DNA of 64,000 nt from Lichenostomus cassidix (lineage: Eukaryota > Chordata > Aves > Passeriformes > Meliphagidae): positions 10,792,056 through 10,856,055 of the forward strand of contig CM039189.1 in assembly GCA_008360975.2 (NCBI GenBank). The letters are read 5' to 3'. The notes under the pieces were generated by a model. It had not been told where the DNA came from. It saw only the letters and a list, made by a program, of their open reading frames with translations, and searched no databases. Shown here piece after piece: positions 46,445-57,000 of the stretch. A program made the translations under genes and the position numbers. The stretch's first letter is position 1. Each line of letters begins with the position of its first letter.

Positions 46445-46612
46445 GTTTGCTGCTGGTGGGTATTTTTGGGGGGGGTTGGGGTTTTTTTGCTTTGTTTCAT
46501 TTTGGTTTTTTGTTTGTTTGGTTTTGGGTTTTGGGGTTTTTTGTTAAGGGTTTTTTTAATATTGATTGGGAGGGTTCTTGGGTTTTTTGCTTGTTTTTTT
46601 TTTTTTTCCCCA
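46445..46612 (+). repeat. T/G-rich tract with a G-quadruplex-capable core
   Basis: About 165 bases of T and G. GGG-TATTTTT-GGGGGGGG-TT-GGGG (46458-46481) meets the four-run quadruplex rule if the eight-G run is split. Telomere-like words GGTTTTGGGTTTTGGGG occur at about 46520-46536. A 13-T run closes the tract. The overlapping 69- and 100-codon frames are Phe/Gly/Leu-rich composition artefacts. Confidence 0.75.
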
Positions 46613-46619
46613 TTTTTTA

Positions 46620-47800
46620 ATAATCAGACCGAGTTGCATGAGATACTTGGCTCTATCATAAATTTCTCATCCTAATCAGAATAAACTGCAGGGCTGCTGT
46701 GTTGGCTGATGAATTCTGTCAAAAAAGATTATCAGAAATACGAATTCTGTTAATTTGCTATTGTGTCTCAGTTGTTGCTGTAAACAAAGCCCTTACACTT
46801 TCTCCATGGAAACATTTGGTTCCTGATAACAGGTAATACATTAATGTAAAAGCCTTTGTAGTGGCTTCTGACTTGTGCTTGTCCATGATAAGCCTTGGAC
46901 TTGGTGGCTGTTTGGTGCCCCTGCTAATAGGAGTCTGAGTGCTTTACTTGTGACCTTTCCAGACATTCAAACACCCTTACATTGACTCATTTGTCCCACA
47001 GACATATCACTACCTGACCCTCTTAATGAATCTCTCTGTTCTGGGAGCAATGAGAACAGACAGCAACAGACTATCTAAAGTGAGTTTCTTAATGAGTAAA
47101 AAGTCATTCCTTCAGTAATGGAATTCATACAACGTGCTTGCCTCAGGATGGGAATCCTGTGTCAGTGTATGTTTCCCTCCCTCCTTCCACGCCACAATAT
47201 CTCTTGCTTTTCTGGCTGCTTCCTTATAGCCTTTATAAAAGAGTGTCCTTGCTATACCTCTGACATTTCCTTTGTGTTGTCTAGTTCTTTTCTTTTGTGG
47301 CAGGGCTTTCTCAAATCAGTGCTATGATAGATCCTGAGCTCCAGCAGGCCTGGGTACCTGGCTAGTCTGTGTGTATTGGGACAGACCAGAAGTGCAGTGA
47401 CTGTAGATACCTTTTGAGTATACCCTGTCAAGAAGATTTTAATGAAACTTGTGAGGAAATCTGACTATTGAAAGTGGTGAATAGACAGGCAGGTTAGAGA
47501 CATCTGTGACTTCTTTTCTTAGATCAGCAAGCTAAAAATAACAAATGAGAAGGATGATGCTGGAAAAATACTGGAATGCTGCTCACTACTTTTCGTGGCA
47601 CTTCAGCTGAATCTCCTGTTAGTGCAGACTCAGTCAATTCCTATTTGTTTCATGCAAGTATTAGGTGCCTTCTGTACTAGTCAAGGCTTTAGTGGCAACT
47701 TTAGTGGCTGTTTTTGCAACTGATGGTTTCATAGAAAGGGCAGAGCTATGTAGGACTCACAAGTTTTCTTCATATTTAGGAAGACAGATCAGGTGTGAAT
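46620..47800. other. Non-coding DNA, no gene recognised
   Basis: Short chance frames only (up to 69 codons). No repeat recognised until the CR1 element begins. Confidence 0.6.
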
Positions 47801-47805
47801 ATAAT

Positions 47806-48309
47806 GGCACACAGGGTCGGAACAACCCCATGCAGTGCTACAGGCTTGAGGAAGAGTGGCTGGAAAGGTCACTGCTGTGAAAGGACCTGGGGATATTGGT
47901 TGTCAGCCAGCTGAACATGAGCCTCTGTGTGTCCAGGTGGCCAAAAAGGCCAGTGGCATCCTGGTTTGGATCGGCAATAGTGTGGCCAGCAGAATCAGGG
48001 CAGTGATTTCCTCCTGTACTCAGCACTGATGAGGCTTCACCTCGAATCCTATGTCCAGTTCTGGGCCCCTCACTACAAGACAGACATTGAGGGGCTGGAA
48101 TGTGCCCAGGGAAGGGATGAAGCTGGTGAAGTGTCTAGAGAGTCCTGTGAGGAGTGGCTGGGGGGGGCAGGACATTTTTTAAAATTCATGGTTGTTGCAC
48201 TTAGAGACATGATTTAATGGTGTATTAAATGGTGTACAGAGTCAGATTAGTAGTTGGACCTGATGATCTCAAAGGTCTTTTCTGACTGAAACAATTCTGT
48301 GATTCTATA
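47806..48309 (+). mobile_element. CR1 LINE, 5'-truncated, internally deleted, sense
   Basis: The start reads as the CR1 reverse-transcriptase C-terminal segment: NNPMQCYRLEEEWLE, then LNMS, AKKASGIL and, after frameshifts, SYVQFWAPHYKTDIEGLE. Immediately after CEEWLG (near 48160) the sequence jumps to FMVVALRDMI, the usual last residues of CR1 ORF2, ending at a stop at 48217. About 100 codons of the normal protein are thus missing. The 3' UTR follows (GGACCTGATGATCTCAAAGG near 48258), ending with the CR1 terminal repeat ATTCTGTGATTCTATAA. Frameshifts and in-frame stops make it inactive. Family assignment is firm. Confidence 0.92.
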
Positions 48310-48329
48310 AACCAATTGGCAAGTAATGC

Positions 48330-48833
48330 TTGTCCTTCTCTCTGGGCATCCCTTCCATTCCCTGCAGCATGCATATATTTCCTTCTCTGTTTTTTGACTG
48401 TGTGCTAAATTCACGTGTCAGCTTCTTTATTCCTCACGCTAACTTTCAGTCTGGTTTGCTTTTTACCGTTTCTTTTATTTGCATGTGCATGTGCAAATTC
48501 ACAATAGACATTACCAGCAAATCTGTGCCCCGCCTTTTGAAGACAATGTTTCATCTGTATCATGACTTTGCCCCCCAGGAGTTCTCACCCAGTGTATGTG
48601 TGTCACTGCTGTCAGCTCAAACACAGGCCATTAGCAGCAGGGAGCTTTTTACCCTGGAGTGCTCTTTTGGTATCCTACAGTATTCTAAACAACATCAACC
48701 TGTAGTTTGTCTGTCCATGTTTACGTCTGTGGAATATGAAATGTTAAGGCCCATTAAGTTTTTGCAGCAATTGGATTTTTTGCTGGAAGTGGTCTTGGGT
48801 ATTTTAAGCAATATAAAGATGGGTATAAATTGA
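48330..48833 (+). other. Unsupported 167-codon open frame (not called as a gene)
   Basis: The longest + strand open frame in the window starts 20 bases after the CR1 3' end. The predicted product is Phe/Ser/Cys-rich, with no recognised domain, no clean signal peptide and no splice context. Its local T/C-rich composition lowers stop frequency. I judge it a chance frame. Confidence 0.15.
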
Positions 48834-48839
48834 GTGACA

Positions 48840-51800
48840 TTTCGAAGTTTTCTTTCACTTGAACTCTCATCTCAATCGAATTGCAGTGAAATTGTAGCAA
48901 AACATTTCATCTAATTGTTAAATAGTTCAGAGGCAGAGCTTGGTTTTAAATGAAATTTGCAGGATTTGACAGCTCATAAAGCAGCCTTAGTAGGGGTGAG
49001 GCATAGATTTCACTAGCAATCTTCCTGTGGTTTGTAAAAACTTCAGTGATTGTTTTGAAACAATTATAACCAAATGATCAGAAGTTATCATCCACAAAAG
49101 ACAGGGTTTTATCTGAAATTAAGAAAATAAAGTGTCAGAGGATGGTGTTTCCTTCAATTTCTCTTGCTTTATAGGAATAATATAGCCTTTCCTACTTCCC
49201 TTGCAATTTCTGTCTTGTAGTATATATTTTCAAACCAGTGAGGTTTTGGAACAGCTTTTAAAATGACAGTGATGAAAAGTGGTGGTGTGAAGTTGGAAGG
49301 GATGCCCACCTGAGTCAGCTCATTTCAGGGTGACATCTTCAGAGTCAGCCTGCTGTGCTCACCTCATGTTTGTACATTAAACATTTCTATACCAGAAAAG
49401 CACTCGCTATCTATTAATTAAGTATTTCAGTCATGAGAGTTCCTATAAGGAAGGCAAATTGGTCTTTGACTTCTGAAATAAATGAGTTTGTTTGCTTGCT
49501 GGGTGCTGTTTTTACTGGCAAACTCAAGCCTTTATGAGAGAGAGCTGTCCTGAAGTATGGTCTGAAATACATGCACACAGTTTAATAGTGTGATTTACCC
49601 ACAGGTTGCTTTCTTTTTGCTTGAAATATTTTGTTCATGTGCATTAACTTGACATTTGCATCTAAATAATTTGTAACTTTGGAGAAAAGAGGATCAAGTG
49701 GATGGTGAAAAATCAAGATATGTAGATTGGACTCAAACCTTATAGTTGTTTTACACTTCTTTTCTGTATACCATAGGCTTTTCTTGAGGACAGGATACAG
49801 GAAAAATACTGGCACTATGTGCATCTTTAACAAACATGGAAATGAAAACATCTAAATGGAGAATCTGTATGTTTTAAGCGTATGGAAACATATCCTTAAT
49901 TTTTCAATAAGGGATGCATTTGAGGTGATTTACTCTTATCTCAAGTAATGTGAAGCATGTGAAGGAGAAATGAAAGGATATTAATTTCAGAACTTTTTAT
50001 CTTTTATCTGCTAACAATATCCAAGGTTTCTCTGAACAGTTGAAGTGTTAAGTGGTTCAGGAGCCTGCCTTGCTCTTTCTTTGCTAGGTAGATATAATTT
50101 GAGTATTTATGAAAGGAATATTATCCTGCCTGATAGATCTTTACCCTCCTTTTTTTTTTTTTCTGTTTATTTACCAGTCAACAGTGTTATTATAAAGCCA
50201 GAAATTCTTGGTCTTGGAAAATATAAACTGTATTTTAAATTTGTGTCATCTTGCTGATAAACAGCTAGGGGATAGTTCCCAGCAAATTTACAACAAGATG
50301 CTGTTTGAATGAAGTCATTTCAGGCTCTGGGCCAAATGAAGTTTCAGTGAAGTGGGTACAGTTTTGGCAGAAGTGCACAAGTCCATGGTGGTTATGGCAC
50401 ATGCAGTTATTCTGAACATGGTATAGAAGGACTCCAGGCAGAAATTTAGGAACAGTTCCTGGCTCCAGATTCAGGCTCTAAACAGTCACCGCTTTGGCCT
50501 GAATTCAAGCCACAAAATTTGAGAAACTGAGGACCCTGGATCCCTTATGTATCTTTCATTTTGGGATTTTGGGATTGTTTGGATTCTGCTAATAGTTGCA
50601 GTGCAGAGGCAACTTGCCAGTCTCAGTTTGGAGAATGAGACTAACAGGTACAGCAGAGTTGTGGGCTAGTTTACAGTGTTTTCTCTTGCATTTGAACATA
50701 GATCAGTCTCAAATTTCTATGGTGTGCAGGTTTACTTTAGGAAATTTATTATTTACCCTTTGAGTGCTTTAATTTTTGAGATGCTGGGAAAACAGAAAAT
50801 TCAGTCGTATAGATTTAGTTTAAAAGCATCATATGTCTACAAATACCTGAATCTAGCTGGTCTGGGAAGGGTGCATGAGGTGCTTTTTGTGATTAAACCC
50901 AGCATAAACAGTGGAGAATGCTGAAAGAGGCTTATGGTAGCTATAACTAGGCTGCAGGAGAGCCTGTGGGAATTGGAGAACGTTGCTAAAGTGGAGCTTT
51001 TGCTATGAGGACAGATCATTCCCAAAGGCAGATTACAGCAGTGCGTCTTTAAGGCATCTAAATGGTTTTGAAATTTCTAATCCCAGCCTGTATGCTGCAG
51101 TTTAGTGCTGTGTCAGGTTCAGCAGCACTCAAAGACCACTAATAAGGGCTTTTATGCATAGTGGTGAACAGCTATTGAAATGTTAGTGGGACTTGTGTGT
51201 CAGGGGTGTGCAGTCTAGTCCCACTTCTATTTAAATCACAAGACAGGAAACTAAGTGATGTGGAGAGGGGTATGGTTTGCAGGAATGGAGATGGCCTTCC
51301 TTATCAGCAGAGCAGATGAATCATCTTTGCTGTGGGACTTACTGTGGTAATGTGATTAATACCATTTAGTCTGGAGAAATTCGTGCAGATGCATCTGTTT
51401 AAAGTAAAAAAAAAAAAAGCCTGCCCCACCATCAGTGTATCAGTGTGTTTCTGAGAAATTTCTGTATTTTCTTTTTCTTTTTCTTTCATCATCAGTTTGA
51501 TGAATCTGAGAATCTGATACTGGTCTAAAAATACAGAATTTGTGCATAACAAGTTGGTATCTGGTTCACACAGCTGCAGTTTTTAGTATGTCCACAGGAT
51601 TTAAATACAGCAAATAATTCTGCATGGCTGCATGCCTTTATGTTTTATGTTGCACTGCCCCATATCATTCTATGCTTTATATCCTTTTGATTTCTTAGCT
51701 TTCAGTAGCAAATTGATCAGGGTGCCAATATGCCTAGCCCACAGTGCCTGGCAAACCATTCGCTTTCTCTTTAGCTTTCAGAAGCCCAAGCAGAAATCAT

Positions 51801-53355
51801 TGCCTTGATAGTCAGCACTGCTGTTTCTGTGGAGTACTCTTCTATGATTTTTAAGACTAAAGAACCAGAAACCATGGGATAGTTCTGTGACGAAAAACAA
51901 GCATGAAGATTTCTGCAGTGGCAATAGAGAGGCTGTTCTGAAAATAACTAATAGAAGGTTGCTTCTTGCACCTGGGCAATAATGACCTTTAAAAGAATGC
52001 TGAATCACTTAATAGAGATCCTTGTTACAGGTTATGAGAATGACATGACACTTCATCCTCCTCATGATTCACCAAATTTTAATTTGCCAAAGGCAATTTA
52101 CAACTTTGTTCATCTCCAGTGGGAGCAAACACAGAAAACATTGCACATGAACTAATTCCCCACTGAGGAACAAACAGCCCCAGCAAGCAATATTCATCCC
52201 TGACATCACGCCTTCCTTCTAGATATAAGATGTTTCAACGGTGCTTTCTCTAACCTAAGTGCTGTGGCATTAAAGGAAACTCAAATGCTTATAGCTCGTC
52301 TTTCAGACAGCTGATGACAGCAAAAAAGGCCAAGTTTATTTAATGTGTCTCTTGACAAATAATAAATCAGTTTGAGCTCTCACCCAGAAATCTAGTAAAG
52401 CACCTTTTGCTGGTGCCTTTGGAAGCAGAATTCTCTATCCAAAAGCACAGTGGAGAAAATGTATGACTGCAAGATCTCCCTTTTAATTTGAAAAACACCT
52501 GAACAACAACCAGAAGGGGCAGTGAGACAATATTCTCCTCCTCTTTGTAGTCAGTGGCAGTGAGATCATCCAGTTGCGTTTTCTATTCCTATAAAAAGAA
52601 ACAGCCTATTGAACAATCAGTTTAGGCGAAACATCTCCTTTCAGATCATCCTCCTGTCCCAGCAGTGCTTTCTTGGTCTTGCATCAGGTTCTGGCACCTG
52701 AAATAAATGAGTGATGCAAGTGGCAGATGACTGAGGTCCCCTGGCTTTCACTCAGGGCTATGTTCCAGTGGGTGCTTGCTAGTCCCTAGGATACATGGAA
52801 TCCTGGAAGTACAGAGACCTCTTTAAGGGACTAGAAACCAGCTGGATGAAATGGTATTTCCACCTTAGCCCCAGTGAAGCACACAAAAGCTCTCATTTTC
52901 CTTCTGCAATGTCTCACAGCAAGCCTGCATGGTGTGCACACAGAGCTGTTTCCCTGGGGAGGAGCTGAGACACAGGGAACTGCAGGTAACAATGGTTGTG
53001 CCTGTTAACGTGCATCAGGAGAGGATTTACTGGAGTGATCACGCTGGGACAGCCTGCAAGGAGCCCAGGAGAGGCATGGCTTGTGTGCCAGCTTTTCTCT
53101 GCACTAACTGGAGGGAACATAATGGCTTATGGAGAATGCTGGGAGAAAGTAATGAACTAAAAGCAGTGTCCTTGCTCTTAACTCAGAACGTTTGGGTCTA
53201 GGCCATGATGTAGTAGCTGAGAAGCAGAGCTTATGGCTATATAAATATGGCTATATAAATATGTAGATTAGTGGATGCTCATAGACCAAAGGAATTGATT
53301 TAAACCTGGTTCCTTCTGCATGGCAATATCGAACAATAAACTAACTCCACAACAT
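48840..53355. other. Non-coding DNA, no gene recognised
   Basis: Chance frames up to 90 codons. A 13-T run lies at 50150-50162 and a 12-A run near 51407-51418. Two tandem 14-bp units (ATGGCTATATAAAT) lie at 53233-53260. No named interspersed repeat was seen. Confidence 0.6.
53233..53263 (+). repeat. Two-copy 14-bp tandem repeat
   Basis: ATGGCTATATAAAT is present twice without a spacer, followed by ATG of a third unit. A recent slippage duplication; both copies are identical. Confidence 0.85.
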
Positions 53356-53358
53356 GCT

Positions 53359-53700
53359 GAAATCCGGTAACCTTAAACAAAAGCTAAGCATATACCTTTT
53401 GAGAGAACAGGCAGAAAGAAAAGGAGGCCTTGACAGGAGAAAAATAAGTAAAAAGCAAAAATAAGACACAAGAGAATAAAAGCAGAAAGCATGAAACAAA
53501 AGCAAAACCAAATCCACTAATAAGAGAATTGTCAGACAGGAAAAAGAAATAGAGAACAAACAGAGAGCAAGACAGAAGTAATGAGACAGGGGGGAAATCG
53601 GATTCAGAATGAAATCTGGTAATAAAAGAACTGTCAGACATAAAACGAGCCAATGTATGACAGAGGAAAAAAGAGCCAAGGAGACGGAGCAAGGCAATCT
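53359..53700 (+). repeat. Purine-rich segment with spaced internal repeats
   Basis: The + strand is dominated by A and G. The word AAATCCGGTAA (53360-53370) recurs as AAATCTGGTAA (53612-53622). A longer unit of about 30 bases, with CTAATAAGAGAATTGTCAGACAG, occurs at about 53510-53540 and again as a variant at about 53612-53641. The lack of pyrimidines keeps minus-strand frames open: 173 codons at 53341-53862 and 102 codons at 53384-53692, giving Leu/Phe/Ser/Cys-rich products with no recognised domain. I treat these as composition artefacts. The repeat family is unknown. Confidence 0.5.
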
Positions 53701-53704
53701 TTGA

Positions 53705-53985
53705 AGAATTAAGCTAACCAGATGTGGCCTCCAAAGGTAATTTGTAGAAAAGTTGATGTTAGTCCTGATTTCTAATGAAAAGCAAACTCTAAGAAATACA
53801 TTTCTTTTATTCTCTAAGGAAAAAGGTGTTTGACTTTTTTTTTTTAATAAGAAACTATGCAAGAGAAATCAGAGGACTTTTACAAAACTCTTTTGTAGCT
53901 GAGGCTGTGCTGAAAACAATGTTAAACTAATAAACTATAATGGATCTTGTGGTTTGTGTGTTGAATCTGCGGTGCTTAGTCATCC
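53705..53985. other. Non-coding DNA, no gene recognised
   Basis: Nothing recognisable apart from a 10-T run near 53840. Confidence 0.6.
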
Positions 53986-53989
53986 ACCT

Positions 53990-54085
53990 TTACACAGGGT
54001 CCTTGACCTAGCTGCATTGCCTTAGTTTCCCTAATTTCAAAATACAGACTGTAATATAAACACACACAGGCATCACAGAGACTGG
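53990..54085 (+). mobile_element. MIR-like SINE relic
   Basis: ACACAGGGTCCTTGACCTAG followed by CTGCATTGCCTTAGTTTCCC and TAATTTCAAAATACAGACTG parallels the sense MIR core 'GTGTGACCTTGGGCAAGTCACTTAACC..CTCAGTTTCCTCATCTGTAAAATGGG'. Diverged and non-coding. Confidence 0.55.
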
Positions 54086-54094
54086 AATGGAACA

Positions 54095-57000
54095 GAATTC
54101 AAAATGTTCATAAAGATTTTGGTTGTGGGAAGCATTTTTTACCTCGCCACATAGAATCTAAGGTTTTCTTTGAAGACAAAGATGAAAAGAAATCAGTGGA
54201 GGACATGAACCATTTTACTCAGGCAGAATAAACTCATTGACTTCAAGGGATCTAGGATCGAAAGAAAGACCACTGATTTCATAGACTAGCTCAGGAAACA
54301 CAGAAGTCCACTTAAAATGCTTGTAATGTTGGGATTTTTAAAACTTCTTGAGTCCAAAGGAGTATATACAATAAAAAATTAAATGCACATATTGGCAGTG
54401 CCTTTCCCAGACAGGTACTGCCTGCTTCACAACCACTCCTTGCTTACCAGCAGCAGTGGCAAGTCCCTTGCTTGATGCATGGTATTCCACTTGAAAACTG
54501 CTTATTTTATCTTGTTTCTTTTTCTCAGTTAGATGGCTAAAATTTCTCAAGTAGAAATAAAAACTAGTATTAATAAAGAATATACATATTTCCTCATGTA
54601 CCAGAATATAAATATTTGCATTAAGTGTTGCTATTTGTCAGGTCTTTGGATAAAGATACCAGAAATAGCAACTAAGTCACTAATGTAACTGAATCACAGG
54701 CAAACGAAGCAGACACTGGTGGACTGAATGCAAGGTCAGGACTGCTGCAGGAATAAGTCAACCCATGTCTTCCTGTGAACTTTAGTGACCCGTGGAGGAA
54801 GCTCTTTAGAGTCCTAGTTGTGTAAAAAGTAATAATTCAACCTATCGACTTTTAGTTTTGAGGATAACATAGAAGAAGGTACCAGCTCTGTGGACACAAC
54901 TTTTGGGTTTTTGCTTGATTTGGTTTTTTGTTGGCTTTTCCCCTCTTCTTTTCCATGTATTTTTTTTTTAGAAGAAACTAATGCATTTTCTGTGTCTGTG
55001 GAAATGGAACACTTACAGTGGGATATACTTGAAGCAGTATTTCTAGCCACATGTATGTGGCTATGTGAAAGTTAGTGGGAAGGTGACATTTGGAGAAGTC
55101 TTCTGAGAGCACTCAGGGTGACAGTAGGGAATGAATAATAGAAATGGTGCTTGCAGAGTTTTCTCTGGTGAGATTTGTCATGTCCTAAGTTATCATGTTT
55201 GATGCTCTCAAAGTAGTTGGTTACCTCAAGGTACCTTACAATTGGCCAAATTGTAGGTTAATCTGCTTGGAATTTGAGGGAAAGGGGTTGGGAGTGGTGG
55301 TGGGGTGTTTAGAATATTTAGTCAGCTGGAGAGAAAAATTTAGAAATGTAGGTTGGAATATGATTCTTACAGGTTTGGGTTAGAGATATTCCCTTGGTTC
55401 TGCTTGCAGTTTACAAGATGGTCCTTGTCTGCAGTATAGCCTTCAAGTGAAAGATTGTTTCACAGAGCTCTTGCAAAAGCTTGCATATAGGAAATTTGGT
55501 CTCCCCACTAAAGTTCTGGATCTCAGACAATTTCTCAGATGAAATTCACATCATATTTGGAGATGAAGTTAATAATTTATATAACTGTATTGGAATTAAG
55601 CTACTTAGGGTTTCATGTGCTTATAACGAAATTGAATGCAGAATGATGCCTTAAGGATTAAACTCTTGACGGTGGCAATAAATAATGCAGAAAATTCAAA
55701 TATTGAATGCAGAAGAGACTTCAATCAGGCAGAGCTTTGCTGAGATTTCTTTTCACACTACTCTGTTAGTATTTTTTCTACTGTTGTTCCTGAAACCAGT
55801 GGCCTCCTCTTGAGAATTTTATCGTGAGCCATATGTACGCTTTGGTGTGGTTTAAAAACGAATACTCAACTTGAAGGCAAATTGAAAATGCAGGAGGATG
55901 GAATCCAACAGGGTCGGGTCCCAAGTGAATCTCTGTGCATTTCACTGAAAAATTTCTACTCTGTGTTATCATGTAAATGATAACAAAATAGTGGAAGTCT
56001 CGTGGGATTTGAAATCAATAGCCAAGAGTAGAACTATACATTCGTTGCATTTATTTTTAATTGTTTTAAAGAGGGAACTCTTTTATTAGATTTTTATCCA
56101 GCAAATGACACAGCTGCTTTAATAAACAGTCCAGCTAGAAAGTAATATAAAAGCATTAAGAGGAACGTGCAAAGACAGGAATTCAAAAGCTGAAACATCA
56201 AGCAGTGACAGAGTTGGTGAGCTGTGAAACCTTTAACTCTGTATCCTTTTGGGTTTCCTTTATAATGGAGCCACTATAACCTTCATCTGCCTGTCAGCCA
56301 TTATTGTTAGCAACAAGAACTGGGTTCAAAATCTGGAGTGTCTGTGTAGAAACATGAAATAGAATTATTTTGTGTTCCTAATGAGTAATCTGGGAAAATC
56401 TTGGGCTTGCATGATTGGGTGATGTTCCCCCACTCACACACACATACTTTGGTGGCACAGTTTCTGACTTTTTAATAAGTATATTTCTTCAGAACCTCTT
56501 TACTCTGTGTCTGTAGGGATAAAACTGTTGGCTAGGATTTAGAAAACACTATAACAAAGTGGATCATTGCATCAGGAGACAGGCAGTCATGGGAATGTAG
56601 AAGCTAGACATCCCTTCTCTAGTGTCCCAGCCTTGTCAGTGCCCTTCTCAGGGGATGTAAAGGCTTTTTTCTTCCACCATGTGGGCAGGCCTCTGGGGAA
56701 GCCCTGTGCTTCTGTGCAGGACTTAAAGGGGCAAGCTGCAAGTGTACCAGACCATTTTGTTTGGGATGGGAAGTGCTCAGGTAGTCAATTAAAGAGCTAT
56801 AGCTGTCTGCAACTGCCATGGAAGATTCAGTCTGGCAAGTGCTATGGCTACAAAAAGGACTAATGGCTTTAATTTGGTGAGAGAAGGATCTGTGTTCTCT
56901 CTGAAGAATGATAATGGCAGAAAAGCCAAGGGACAAATTCTAGGCACTTCACAGCAAAACACTATTTGACTCTCTTTATTTTATAGAATTTAAAAGTAGG

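Noticed and set aside
46373..46675. 100-codon Phe/Gly-rich frame
   Set aside because: Composition artefact of the T/G-rich tract with G runs.
52508..52522. Third CTCF-like word (CCAGAAGGGGCAGT)
   Set aside because: Too many mismatches in the core when aligned at the correct spacing.
53341..53862. 173-codon minus-strand open frame
   Set aside because: Its Leu/Phe/Ser/Cys-rich product arises from a purine-rich opposite strand with few stop triplets. No domain, start context or splice structure supports a gene.
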